Assembly (NCBI GenBank): GCA_934045905.1 | Contig: OW203771.1 | Coordinates: forward strand, 930,001 to 994,000 | DNA from: Leuctra nigra | Lineage: Eukaryota > Arthropoda > Insecta > Plecoptera > Leuctridae | Direction of reading: 5' to 3' | Length of the DNA: 64,000 bases | Shown here: positions 11,953-22,429 of the stretch, piece after piece | How positions within the stretch are numbered: position 1 is the first letter of the stretch | Layout: every line of letters begins with the position of its first letter | Notes under the pieces: model-generated | What the model was told of the DNA's origin: nothing | Database searches by the model: none | The model's input: the letters and a program-made list of their open reading frames with translations, nothing else | Position numbers and translations under genes: made by a program

Positions 11953-12220
11953 ATAAGACGGCTGGGTAGTGAGTTTGACCTTGAAGAGTTTTTTAATCGA
12001 TTTTTATCAATATCTTTTACCAATATAATTGTTAATAAAATAAGGCTATGGACGTGAATTCAGAAGAGTTCAATGAAAATAATTTCATAGTTTGGAATAA
12101 GTTATTAGTTTTATTTTGTCCAACAGGTGCTTAGAACCCGAAAATGTAGTAATTTTAAAGATATTGATAAAAATCGATTGAAAAACTCGTCAAGGCCACG
12201 CTCACTACCAAGCCCTCTTA
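11953..12220. mobile_element. Foldback element, GACGGCTGGGTAGTGAG family
   Basis: The left arm starts TAAGACGGCTGGGTAGTGAG and the right arm mirrors it up to CTTAA. The central part (GTGAATTCAGAA..GTTCAATGAAAATAA) is shared with the better-preserved copy at 48370-48705, where both TTAA flanks are intact. Confidence 0.8.
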
Positions 12221-12847
12221 AGGAACCCTTATTAATACTAAATATTATTTGGGTTCCATAACGGTTCCATAAGGGTTCTTTAAATAAATAATTGAATTGA
12301 ATTTTTACTTAATTTCCTTTAAAATCTGAAATTATTTACTACCATTTACAGTTTTTCAAATAAATGATCAGCGAGTCAAATTAATGTTAGACATATCTGA
12401 GCATGTAAGTTCCCAAAAGTCGATTAAAATAATAGGTTATTTGAATCATTGTCTGAATTTGATGGAACGGATTGGAACCCTTATGGTACCGGGACCGGAT
12501 CATGTTATGTTGTGATAAACGTACCTACCCCCTATCGCGACTACCAGTCGTACACAGACGTAGTATAAGTTGCCTAATATATTGATATTTGTATACCGAG
12601 GGGTGATTTGCAAGACTGGTTGTATCACAACATAACGAGACGGCTGTACACTAAGAGATGTAAAACGCAAACGATATGCGACCCGGCCCAACCATTACTA
12701 CGTTTAAATGCTTTTTAAGTGGATCAACAGGTTGATTGCACTCAAAAGATGTCTCATGACAGGCCGACAGCTTAATTCAATAAAACAATTATTCTAGCTT
12801 TATGCCATTTTGTGATTTTTATTTCATGTGTATTTACAATGCAAGCT
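12221..12847. other. Receptor intron DNA
   Basis: A short inverted pair around TGTTATGTTGTGATA (12503) and TATCACAACATAACG (12624) suggests a decayed foldback at about 12500-12640. Nothing else recognised. Confidence 0.4.
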
Positions 12848-12973
12848 GGGGTGTGATCATGTAAAATGACAACTCGTGTTCTCGCGTGACAATCTTCTCG
12901 TCTCACCCGCAAAGACTGTGAATAACATTGATTCAATGCCGTGACATTGAATGAAAGTTACATGATCGCACCC
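12848..12973. mobile_element. Foldback MITE, second copy of the GGGTG(C/T)GATCA family
   Basis: Ends GGGTGTGATCATGTAAAATG and a mirrored ACATGATCGCACCC. Interior shares CGCGTGACAAT and CTCATCTC/CTCGTCTC words with 7793-7928. Confidence 0.65.
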
Positions 12974-13309
12974 AGGAGAGGTTTTATTTACCGTATTTCT
13001 AGTTTGCACGAGCTGCTTTTGTTGTATATCAGCAATGCAAAACATTAGGTTTTCCTCCGATGACTTATGTTGACATGTTGACGCTCAGATTTAACATGTA
13101 AATGGAGGTAAATCGACGTATTGTCAAGTTAGGGATTCCTATTCGTATTAAAGAGTTCTCTGGAGCCAACGCCTAGCCATTAAACTATCAAATATCACCA
13201 AACATGCACAGATTCACAGCTATTCTGAATGTGCCATCAAGATGGTGGCAACAATGAGAGGAAATACCTTGGTTGTTAGTTGTTGTGAAATGTTTGATTG
13301 TTGGTCGTT

Positions 13310-13790
13310 GTTAATGTGATACTAGCGCTCGGCCGTTTTAGCAAATTGAGAGATAAAAATTGTTTCACAGTATGTGTAACTTTGATAGGATGTTCACATG
13401 ATCAGTCTGATTGTATATTAGTAGCACTGTTTTCATTTTTGCTTCGTGCCTTGTTAATTAAGCGCCCGTTATTCAACAAAACCACGCAAAACTAGGAAAA
13501 ATCTGATACGATTGGAGATCAAACCAGTTAACCAATTGATATCAAATTTTAATCATGATTAGATAAAAGACAAGCTTAGGGTTATCGCTTGGTACATTTT
13601 TAAAATTTGATTTCGTACAGCAGTCAGAGAGACAAAGCAAAAAAATTTAATATGTGCCAAGTGATAACCCTATGTTTGTCTTTTATCTAATCATAATTAA
13701 AATTTCAAATCATTTCGTCTCGAATCGTATCCAAAGAAGTGCCTGCAACAGGCGGTAAAATCGCTCGCGCTTGCACCAGAATAAGTGACA
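13310..13790. repeat. Dispersed ~450-bp repeat with GCGCTCGGCCGTTTTAGC
   Basis: Shares long stretches with 38735-39235 (CGCTCGGCCGTTTTAGCAAA, GGATGTTCACATGATCAGTC, and at the far end CAACA.GCG..AAAATCGCTCGCG). A partial reverse copy is at 36005-36160, and the far-end motif recurs at about 55745. The inner part also contains an inverted pair around GATTAGATAAAAGACAA at 13558 and 13680. Confidence 0.7.
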
Positions 13791-14137
13791 ATGTAACGTG
13801 TTACCCGCTGCGACTGTACCTCCCCCCACCCCAGGGCGTGAGGGGGAGGGGGATGTTATTTCCGCGGCAATCAGCGGTGTTATTAACAGCAGTCACGTGA
13901 CATGATCCAAGTGTTGTGAGTTCAGCACATCCGGGTGACAATCAGAAGAGTGCTGATTGATTGCGTCATGGGATATGTAGTTGCTGACGTCACAACACTT
14001 CGAGTTCAAGCCCAAGTAACACTGGAGATTATATTTCTGAATCCCATTATAACTTTTCATCCACTCAAAATTTTATGAAAATGTTACAATATGTAGGTAC
14101 ACTCGACCAAACAAAACCTGAACGTTGACCAAATTTG

Positions 14138-14495
14138 AATGACTGCTGGTCATGTCCCATAACCAATCAAATTGCTTGTTATTATCATTGAAATGTGAGG
14201 TCACCTACTAGAGTGAGACAATGAGATCGCTTAGACTGACTTCTGATGGTGCGATCTTACATTTATCAGCCTATCAGATTTATTGAACGTTCAAGTTTTG
14301 TTTGGCCAAGTGTACACTCAACAATTGATAAAACGGTATTTGAAAGAAATGGATTGGCTGGAAAAAATGTTATGGCATCAAGTCGTTGCTAACTCATCAT
14401 CTACCTCTAGTGAGTGAGCTCGGATTTCATTGATAATGACAAGGATTGATTGTCAAGGAACCTGACCAGCAGCCAATTTGTTCCGTTCAAATACA
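14138..14495. repeat. Head-to-head dimer of the ~180-bp dispersed repeat
   Basis: Forward copy 14138-14330 (CTGCTGGTCATG ... CACCTACTAGAGTGAGACAA ... GGTGCGATCTTACATT), then a reverse copy ending CTGACCAGCAGCCAAT at about 14477. The junction AGTGTACACTCAACAA with CGGTATTTGAAAGAAATGG is matched at about 6400-6450, so the dimer itself has moved or been duplicated. Confidence 0.75.
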
Positions 14496-14699
14496 GTTTT
14501 ATGATTCGTTGGGTGTACCTTCTTTAGAAACAAATCGGAGAAGATTCAAAAGTCTGTTTTCAAAGAACGAACAAAACTTTAATACTTGAGGTACATGAAA
14601 TTAATTCGATTTTAGTTTCTAGTTAAATTATATTCAATACTTTCGTAATAGTATGTCCATCATTGCACCAAAAAATAAGTTTTAAGTTCCAATCTCAGA

Positions 14700-14870
14700 A
14701 TACAGAAAATAGACCTTCATTTTAGCTTTAAATTACACGATTTTTCTTGGCTGCATAATATATCATGGGGGAAACAAATGTATTTAATTGAGTTGTTTCC
14801 CCATTGTTATCTCAGAAACTAGACACAAGAAATGATTTATGATTGATTGCGTATGGAATGATAACCAATA
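14700..14870 (-). mobile_element. Partial copy of the TTAA-type MITE interior
   Basis: On the minus strand it reads like the middle of the elements at 17163-17649 and 57619-58151 (TGTCTAGTTTCTGAGATAA, CCATG, GGC(A)GCCAAG.AAAA). No terminal repeats were found here. It ends about 30 bases from the next receptor exon. Confidence 0.6.
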
Positions 14871-14900
14871 ATAGACATAACTAAAAATGTTTCTATTTAC

Positions 14901-15097
14901 CTGGAGTTCATCCAGCAGTAGATGATTGGGTTGTACATGGAGTTGGACATCGCCAGCCAGTAGATAGCGAGGTAAATCTCCTGGATGTAGGGAGAGTTGA
15001 CGATGTCAGGGAACAGTGACGTCACTATGAAGTAGGTGTGGAATGGCAGCCAGCACACCACGAATATCGTCACCACCACCATCATCATCTTCACCAC
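14901..15097 (-). CDS. TkR99D: Tachykinin-type receptor, TM6-TM7 exon
   Basis: The acceptor GTTACAG at 15098-15104 starts the exon with VVKMMMVVVTIFVVCWLPFH. This follows directly on SKRR of the previous exon, giving the family signature SKRRVVKMM. TM6 carries the CWxP motif (CWLPFH). The third extracellular loop follows, then TM7 with YLAIYWLAMSNSMYNPIIY, which contains NPxxY. The exon ends after CWMNS with a good donor (AG|GTAAAT). Residues match human NK1 receptor at most core positions and, as far as I recall, insect TkR99D more closely than TkR86C. Intron positions also fit tachykinin receptor genes. Confidence 0.95.
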
Positions 15098-15098
15098 C

Positions 15099-15266
15099 TG
15101 TAACATCATTAACATCATTAACATCATTAACATCATCAACAAACATCAGACATCGTTAACATCATCATCTTCACAACCAAGAACATAATTAAATCTTTAA
15201 CATCATCAACAAACATCAGACATCGTTAACATCATCATCTTCACAACCTAGAACATAATTAAATCA
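15099..15266. repeat. Degenerate (CATCATTAA)n / (ATC)n simple repeat
   Basis: Tandem words ACATCATTA and CATCATCTTCAC, with an approximately 65-base unit (starting CATCAACAAACATCAGACATC) repeated twice. The same words resume at 15669-15835 beyond the inserted foldback, so the insertion split one array. Confidence 0.75.
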
Positions 15267-15668
15267 TTAAGAGGCAAACGGAAGCGAACGGGAATCGCTC
15301 GGTTCTTCAGGGCGTTTTTTTTGTTGAAATTTTGTCTTCTCACTAAATAATTATAAAAAATCAGATAGTTACGACCCATAACAGCCCAATAGACCAAATA
15401 ATGCCACACACTGGAGTACTTTATGATCTCTGGTGCGACCTCAAAGTGTAAAATACGATTATTTTACCCTAAATATCGTATTTAACACTTTGAGGTCGCA
15501 TCAGAGGTCATAAAGTACTCCAGTGTGTGGCATTTTTTAATCTATTGAGCTGTTATGGGTCGTTACTATCTGATTTTTTATAATTATTTAGTGGGAAGAC
15601 AAAATATCAAAAAAAAAAACGCTCTGACGAACCGTGCGATTCCCGCTCGCTTCCGTTTGCCTCTTTAA
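15267..15668. mobile_element. Large near-perfect foldback at TTAA
   Basis: TTAA-GAGGCAAACGGAAGCGA on the left is mirrored by TCGCTTCCGTTTGCCTCT-TTAA on the right. Arms of about 190 bases remain highly similar, meeting at about 15465 around AAATACGATTATTTT. It sits inside the simple repeat that lies next to the TM6-TM7 exon. Confidence 0.85.
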
Positions 15669-15839
15669 CTTCTTCATCTTCACCACCTAGAACATCGTTA
15701 ACATCATCATCTTCATCATCTTCACCCCTAGAACATCATTTAATCATTAACATCATCATCTTCAACATCTGCACCACCTAGAACATCATTTAATCATTAA
15801 CATCATCATCTTCAACAAACATCAGACATAGTTCAGGCA

Positions 15840-16650
15840 GATGTATTCTTATACCGGGTCGAGCAATAAGAAGTTCCCGCTGTTTGATAGGTCACTCCGA
15901 CAAAACTATAAATGATAAAGATCTGAAACTTTCACACATTATAGATCAGATCATAATATATGAAAATATAATATGTTACATTTTTAGAAATGTGTGGATT
16001 ATGAGAATAAATATACTGACATTTGAATTCAGGCGTCCAAAGTTCAAATCAATGACCTATTAATACTTGTTCAAATAGTACGCATTTTATTTGAAACAAG
16101 AACCGGGTGCTTTTAAAATCAGCTGCTTTTCATACTAGTAAGTTTGCGTTTGAAGCCATTATTAGACAGAAAACTGATTCGATTAAATATGATCTGTATT
16201 GAGACGTGGTTTTAAGAAAAGAAAAGGAAAGGGAAGAGAACTGTGAATTTTAAACCAAGAATGTAAATGAAGCTTGGTTAATGTCTTTAAACGAAAGTAA
16301 CACAAATTCGCACATAAACTCACTCAATAAATTAAAGATATGCGTATACATAGATGTGTTAAACATAAACCAAATTCTGGATTTATAAAGACATAGTATT
16401 CATTCTGTTTACGATCTGATAATGTCTTAATATTTAACATACAACCCCGTAAGATTCATATTGTTGTACTGTGTCAGGTTTCCCTACATTCTGGTGAAAT
16501 CTGAGCCCCTACAAGTAATTTACCTTTGTTCATTACATTATTCATAAACGACAGAGTACTGTATTCCTAATAAACATCGTTTGTCAATGATTATCGTCAA
16601 TGTTCTTCACAAAGACTTCTATAGCTCGCTAGTAAAACATACATTACCTG
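15840..16650. other. Receptor intron DNA
   Basis: AT-rich, no gene or clear repeat recognised. Confidence 0.35.
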
Positions 16651-16651
16651 T

Positions 16652-16775
16652 GTTACCAGCACATCAGCATTACTAATTAGCTCTTTCTGTCTCATCATCA
16701 TCAAGCCAGCCAGAAAGCTTAGCGCAAGAACGCAGTACAAACTTTATTATTTCTTGTTACCCGAGTTATAGTTAC
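16652..16775. repeat. Left copy of a local segmental duplication (empty site)
   Basis: From CCTGTGTTACCAGCACATCA through CAAGCCAGCCAGAAAGCTTAG it matches 17766-18070. The right copy carries a 187-base insertion that this copy lacks. Confidence 0.8.
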
Positions 16776-16784
16776 CCAGAAAAA

Positions 16785-16900
16785 AACACCACGTGTAAAA
16801 AAGGCAGCCAAGTCTCTGTCAACTAAAAAAAATATATGAAATAAAAAATCAGCACTGAAAAGGAGTAAAGTTATATCAAAAAAGGAGACAAATTATTCAA
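16785..16900. repeat. Half copy of the AGCCAAGTCTCT foldback
   Basis: CACGTGTAAAAAAGGCAGCC..GTCTCT and TCAGCACTGAAAAG correspond to the left arm of the foldback at 53652-53953. Confidence 0.55.
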
Positions 16901-16919
16901 ATTTCCAAATATTTAATCG

Positions 16920-17736
16920 TACTTTGAAATAGAGCTTAAATAATGACCGTTCAACAGATCGATCTAATATTGGTAATATCGATCATATGAGTGGTCCCAG
17001 GTATATTTTTTTAACGAGATCCTGTGATTTTTTGAAAATTAACAATTAACCGTATGATCGATCAACTTAAAACTTTACATTGTTATTGGGAAATATTTTA
17101 GGATTTTTTTTAGATTTTCATACAAGTCTGTGAAGAAATTCAAGAATGATTGCTTTTAAGTTTTAAGGTGGCGCGATCACTCGAGGCATAGTTTCGGATC
17201 TTCATAAATTTTTGTGTACTTATTGATAATCATGCCATACATAAACCTTGAAAAAATTAAACACTTCTCGTGTCTAGTTTCTGAGATAATTTAAGTTTTC
17301 TTCCCCATGTTAGCTTATGGCAGCCAAGTAAAATTGTGTCATTTTTAAGCTAAAATGAAGTTCTAATTTTTTCGTACCGTCAGATTTTAACAAAAAACTT
17401 TTTTTCTGGTAGACCTACGGACATTCTATCAGGGAAAAAAATGAAAACGATACCAACGTGTGCTATTTTAAAAGTTATTAACCAAATTCGAAATGATTTT
17501 CCTATACCTTCCATGTTAAAGTTTTGTATATTCTCAAAAGACATAAAATGGAATACTTATTATTGGACGGGAGTTGCAAACTATAGGACATTATATGAAT
17601 TTCAAAAATAAATTAAAATGTGCTATATCGAGTGATCGCGCCACTTTAAGGACATTTTCGATAGACAGAATTCGGTTCGAGGTGTTGCGCGTATCCGTGC
17701 TCGCTCATCAACGCGTTACTCAGAGCGTTTTCCTAG
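16920..17736 (+). mobile_element. Helitron-like element, 3' part, split by a nested MITE
   Basis: Matches the 3' half of the copies near 26.2-28.9 kb (GACCGTTCAACAG, ATATGAGTGGTCCCAGGTATA, GACATTTTCGATAGACAGAA, then CGAGGTGTTGCGCGTATCCG). The 3' end is AACGC..GCGTT hairpin + TTC + CTAG followed by T, the layout of a Helitron terminus. The element is interrupted by 17163-17649. Confidence 0.65.
17163..17649. mobile_element. TTAA-flanked MITE nested in the Helitron-like copy
   Basis: Ends TTAAGGTGGCGCGATCACTCGA and a mirrored TCGAGTGATCGCGCCAC-TTTAA. Interior is homologous to 57619-58151 and to 14700-14870. The intact counterpart of the target (GGCTTTTAATGACATTTTCG near 28810) lacks it. Confidence 0.85.
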
Positions 17737-17765
17737 TTAATTGTCATATTATACAAAAAGCATAA

Positions 17766-18070
17766 CCTGTGTTACCAGCACATCAGCATTACTTATAGAC
17801 AACATCATAAATTATCTAGTTAGCTCTGCTTTTCAAAAAATTTCATATGCAGTACCGTGGTCCAAGTATCTATTATGGGTTTTCAACAATTGATCATAAC
17901 CATAATAGATACTTGGATCACGGTACTGCATATGAAAAATTTTGAAAAGCAGAGCTAACTAGATAATTTATGATGTTGTCTATTAGCTCTTTCTGTCTCA
18001 TCATCATCAAGCCAGCCAGAAAGCTTAGCTCGACAACGCAGTAAAACTTCTTGTTATCCGAGTCATAGTT
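17766..18070. repeat. Right copy of the local duplication (filled site)
   Basis: Same sequence as 16652-16775 but with the element 17796-17982 inserted between CAGCATTACTTA and TTAGCTCTTTC. Confidence 0.8.
17796..17982. mobile_element. Foldback MITE with 3-bp TTA target duplication
   Basis: Ends TAGACAACATCATAAATTAT and its mirror; arms of about 80 bases meet near GGTTTTCAACAATTGATC. The paralogous empty site at about 16685 has one TTA where this copy has TTA on both sides (17793-17795, 17983-17985). A 3-bp TWA duplication is typical of PIF/Harbinger elements. Confidence 0.85.
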
Positions 18071-18295
18071 TCCACGTGGCTTTGACATGTAACGCGGTGT
18101 TTATGATGATGCTAAGACTGCTGTGGCGGCGTAAAGAGCTCCAGGGCAATTATATGACGGGGCTTCTCAGGTTGTTTACAGCCCGGAGTGTATAACTACT
18201 GGTTATAAAAGTCACTGTCGTGTTCTGGTTAGTTAAATGAAATGAAACATGTGGGCCGAAGTCAGTGTTGGGAGAAAATGAGAGAAAAGTGGTTT

Positions 18296-19922
18296 GAAGG
18301 TTTCAGAATATTCGTTTCAGAATATTCAGAATATTCAGAATATTCAGAATATACAGAATATTTTCAGAATATTCTTTCTCACAAATATAGTAAATAAATC
18401 AATGAAAGATGGCTATGTACCTGATATATTAAAACATAGTATTATCTGCCCAGTCCCGAAGATAGTGAATACTAATGATGTTGAAAATCATAGACCAGTC
18501 AACACTCTACATATCATAGAAAAGGTAATTGAATATGCAGTAAAAATTCAGGTAGAAAAGTTTGCTAGTATTAATGAAATTTTAATTGAGGAACAATCTG
18601 GATTTAGAGAAAAGCATGGGTGTGAAACGGCTATTCAGTTGGTAATAGATCAAATAAAATCTGCGTCAATAGAAGGTAAAAGCACAATGGCAGTATTCTT
18701 AGACTTTAAACGAGCATTTGAAACGATTGATAGAGACATTTTACTTAAGAAATTAGAAAGGTACGGGTTTAAAGGTACAGTACTTACATGGTTTCGATCT
18801 TACCTAGATAATAGATTTCAGCAAGTAAAATATAACAACACATGGTCTGAAAGTAGGAGCAATAATACTGGTGTGCCACAGGGTTCTGTGTTGAGTGCTC
18901 TCTTATTTATAATCTATATTAATGACTTAGGAAATGTATTGCGTCATTGTAAAATATTTAAATATGCTGATGATGCATTGATTAGGCTATCTCATTACTA
19001 AATTCTGATCTGATAGCTGTTGAGAATTGGTTGTGTTGCAATAAAATGAAACTTAATGTTGGTAAAACGAAAGCAATGATGTTCAAAAATAAAAATTCAA
19101 GGATCATAAATGTAAATGATATAATCATACAAATGGAAGGTAAAGTTATAGAAATTGAAACGGAATACAAATATTTAGGGGTGTTTATAGATAATCAATT
19201 AAATTTTAAAAAACATGCAAACTATGTAATAAAGAAAATGGCACGAAAAGTGGGTTTATTTAGGAGACTTAGTGGATGCCTTAGAGCAGAAACCAAAATT
19301 AAAATTTATCAGTCAATTATACTTCCTCATATAGATTATTGCAGCTCCATACTTTTCTTACTCAACAAAAATGAAATCAGTTCTATGCAAAAGATTCAGA
19401 ATAAAGCTATGCGAGTTATATTGAGAGTGCCAAGAGACACATCATTAAAGAAAATGTGCTCTACCTTATGCTGGCTTAATGTAAAGCAGATAATTCTCCT
19501 TAATACAATGGTACTAATTTTTAAAATAACAAAAGGTCTTGCCCCCAATTACCTCTGCAAACTTATAAACATTAATCCAAAACATGACCATAACATTAGA
19601 AAGAGAGATAAATTTGTAATAAACAAAAAGATTGTAACACAATTTCAAGAAAATTCAATTTTTGCTAAGGGGATAAAAATGTATAATAGAATCCCCCTAG
19701 AGATTATGAATTTAGAAAAAGAAAAGATTTTTAGGCGATATTGTTCAAAATTTGTTAGAGGTAACCAACTGTCCCCCAAACCAGGTGAAAGATCAACTTT
19801 CTGGGAGAAGGGGGACGGATAATTATTATTAGAGATAAGAATTGCATTACCTATGTTTACCTATGTATGTATCAAATAGCACAAACTTGCTAATAAAGAT
19901 TTACTACTACTACTACTACTAC
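18296..19922 (+). pseudogene. Non-LTR retrotransposon, 5'-truncated, broken reverse transcriptase
   Basis: Frame 18294-19001 carries the reverse transcriptase: AVFLDFKRAFETIDR (first Asp), NNTGVPQGSVLSALLF, and KYADDALI (catalytic YADD). It then breaks. A second frame resumes from about 18995 (NSDLIAVENWL..KMKLNVGKTKAM) through 19822, covering the thumb and a typical LINE C-terminal region (IQNKAMRVIL, LCWLNVKQ). A small deletion just after YADD explains the shift. No endonuclease domain is left. The 5' junction is a repeated AGAATATTC tract and the 3' end is a (TAC)n tail at about 19901-19921. The protein resembles CR1/Jockey-group LINEs; the exact clade is uncertain. It is dead as it stands. 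Confidence 0.9.
18300..18375. repeat. (AGAATATTC)n short tandem repeat
   Basis: Five to six imperfect 9-base repeats at the 5' junction of the LINE copy. Confidence 0.85.
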
Positions 19923-19950
19923 GTTCTGTTTGTATGCATATTGAGTCCTA

Positions 19951-20828
19951 AAGATACATGAAGGGTACAGGGGAAGAACGCGATGTTGAAACTTGTATCT
20001 ATCTTCCATTGAAATCGATGTTTTAATTGCGTTTTTCAAGACTTTGAGGCAATATTTTCTAAAAACCGAGGATATTCTAAAAGCTCATAAAAATCACTGC
20101 AAGATTACAACTTAAGGGGGGATGCCCAAGTAGAGGTCTCCGATAGATATTTGAATTAATATGCTTATTTAATAGATATTTTCCTTGTGCACCATATAAA
20201 CGCAAGAAAAAGTGGGGTAGCCGAACTAATTTCCAAGATATATCACTTCATAAATTTGAGTTAGCCCTATCTTTAACATGGTAAGTCGAAAAAACACGGT
20301 AATTTGCCTAGTAAATATTAGATTTAAACTATTTTCCACCGATAGATTTTTTCCAAAAACTAATATTATGTGTAATAGACATAGAGGTATTTATTAAGAT
20401 TTTATATATACATCTAGCCGTACGTTTTTAAAAGTTAGGCACCAAATTCTAAATAATTTTCCTATACCTCCTGTGTTAAAATTTCTTAATTTTCCGAAGA
20501 CATCATATTGAAAACTCTATATAATTCGAGAGTTGCAAGTTAAAAGACATTTGATGAAACTTTTACATAAAAATATAGTTGAAATGTTGAAAAAGTTAAT
20601 AAAAGTAGTACATTTCAACAAAAAATATTTTCGGAAAATCTACTTGGGCATCCCTCCTTAAACTATATTTTTTAAATGGACTTATAGCGTTATTTCCCTG
20701 TACCCTTCATATTTAAACATGGGCTGTAGATGCATAGGCACAAGTTTTTCACTTTCTAACTAAGTTAATTTTCGACTTGAATTAAATGGACTTGGTAACT
20801 TTCTTCCCCTGTACCTTCATATGGCTGA
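19951..20828. repeat. Outer inverted words CATGAAGGGTACAGGG around a nested MITE
   Basis: TACATGAAGGGTACAGGGGA at 19957 is mirrored at 20695-20713 and again, less well, at about 20805-20823. This suggests an older foldback into which 20112-20661 was inserted. Confidence 0.45.
20112..20661. mobile_element. TTAA-flanked MITE with GGGGGATGCCCAAGTAGA ends
   Basis: TTAAGGGGGGATGCCCAAGT on the left and the mirrored ACTTGGGCATCCCTCCTTAA on the right. The interior shares words with 57619-58151 (GAGTTGCAAGTTAAA, ATATAGTTGAAATGTTG, ATTTTCCTATACC), but the ends differ from those of its relatives. Confidence 0.85.
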
Positions 20829-20829
20829 G

Positions 20830-21514
20830 GAAAATCATCGGTAAATTAAGCTGATTAACTCTCCATTTGAGACTAGTGACTTGAATCTCTGTTATTTGTG
20901 TGTGTTTTCACATTACACGGCAAACGAAGTAACTTATCATGATTCATTTCTATCCTGTTTGTTTACTTATTGATTTCTAGCAAGATCTGTCTCTTGGTTT
21001 TACTATAATATTGATATATAGTGTTTCCACTGTGCTTTACTGCTGGATAATCTGATCGAGAAGCTGTGGTCAAGGTCAGTGCTCGCTTATCAACGCGGCA
21101 ACTCTGCGAAACATGAAATATCCTTGCAAAATATAAGGATTCCGAAATTACATCACTTTAATAATATGCTTGGTGCATATCGTTAAATTTTCATATGAGG
21201 AAAGCGTGTTGCTGTATATTGTTAATTTGCCTTTAGCTTGCATTATTAAATTAACTATCAAATAAAAAGTTCATATGTTTAACTGTGTCTTTAGTACCTA
21301 GTAATACCAACTTTTGAACTATAAAATATGTCGTGAAAATGAGAAAACTAGTTTATTTAAAATAACATGGATGATAAAATTATAGGTCTGGTTGTGACCA
21401 TGCTAACTAGGTTTATCACATTCCTTATTCCTTCATTTCGTCCATAGGAGTTCACATGAAACCATTTATAAAAAATAGGTTCATTCGGAAAAACGTAAAA
21501 CGGATATGTGAACT
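20830..21514. other. Receptor intron DNA
   Basis: A word GTGCTCGCTTATCAACGCG near 21080 is a fragment of the Helitron-like 3' end. Otherwise nothing recognised. Confidence 0.35.
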
Positions 21515-21516
21515 AT

Positions 21517-22232
21517 AGGGAAGTCTCCTTTAAATAAAATAAAGAAAGTAATAACAAGTGAGGAATTTACAGTATGTAAAGCCACGCTTAGTCACTGCAC
21601 TTGATACAAGAGCTGATTTTTAAATGTTTTTCACCTCCAATAATACGTTATTTAATCTCTAAAGTACTGGAAATTTACCATACATCCAAAAAATAGCGTC
21701 TATTTGAAGAAATGTGTCAGAATTCAATTTTAATAATACAAATATCATAATCTGATGTTTAGAAATAAAATTAAAATCTGCTGGACTAATTAGAACGAAA
21801 TAGAGAAGTCTCTTAGAATGTAGAATGGAATAAATAAATGGATTTTTAAAAATATACATGTTTCTGATCTCGATGATCAAAAAATTTATTCTGTGGGATA
21901 AATACTCGTAGTAGCAGAGTTTTAATCGAATCTGAATGAAATGAGTCACTTATCGAGAGCGCAAGAACGACCCAAGGGACAATTGACGTCAAAAACGTGT
22001 ATTGAATCACATAAACCCAATGTATAATCATGATGAGACCGGTTGCTGATAACATTGCTGTCTACGTCATAATCGTTCATGCTCCAACTCCGTTTTACCA
22101 GCCTGAATGTAAGGCGATATTTCAATGCGAGATTTGGCAATGAAATTGACGGACTAGACAAGGAAAACAAGTGTTGACATTTATCATTTTTCCTCTAGTT
22201 TTTAAACTTAAGAAAAAATGAGGAGACTTCCC
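21517..22232. mobile_element. Non-autonomous element, TA + GGGAAGTCTCCT ends
   Basis: TA-GGGAAGTCTCCT at 21515-21528 is mirrored by AGGAGACTTCCC-TA at 22221-22234. About 715 bases, with no transposase frame: the short minus-strand frames inside have no domain. It ends about 110 bases upstream of the TATA box of the LRR gene. Confidence 0.7.
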
Positions 22233-22340
22233 TATTATCTCCCGTGTTTTCCTTGTTGCTGGCCACATGATAACCAGAAGGATATTTACATATTATGTTC
22301 AATGTGCGTCATGTTCTGACCTCGTGACCTCTACAAGTGA

Positions 22341-22400
22341 TATAAATGCAAGGCGCATGAGCGAACTCAGTCACTTCTTCGAGTGGAAGATTCAGAGATG
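22341..22400 (+). promoter_or_regulatory. Core promoter of the LRR gene: TATA, Inr, DPE-like
   Basis: TATAAA at 22341-22346; TCAGT, the arthropod initiator, at 22367-22371 with its A at 22369, 28 bases after the start of TATA; and AGATG at 22396-22400 (+28 to +32), which fits the DPE consensus RGWYV. The first ATG follows 29 bases after the predicted start site, and a consensus splice donor 19 bases further on. Confidence 0.7.
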
Positions 22401-22416
22401 GTCTCCAACAAACAAG
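22398..22416 (+). CDS. Secreted LRR protein, exon 1
   Basis: ATG at 22398 codes MVSNKQ plus one base, ending at the consensus donor CAAG|GTGAGA. The phase left over is exactly what exon 2 at 25124 needs, and the joined start MVSNKQGWLLLRLLVALLVL is a good signal peptide. The short first exon directly behind a complete core promoter makes the assignment convincing, although no transcript is available. Confidence 0.75.
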
Positions 22417-22429
22417 GTGAGATGAACCT

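Noticed and set aside
15099..15142. Extension of the TM6 exon upstream into a Met-Leu-rich stretch
   Set aside because: That stretch is a translated simple repeat; the acceptor at 15098-15104 gives the conserved SKRR-VVKMM join.
21659..22170. Three short minus-strand frames
   Set aside because: They lie inside a TA-flanked non-autonomous element, with no domain.
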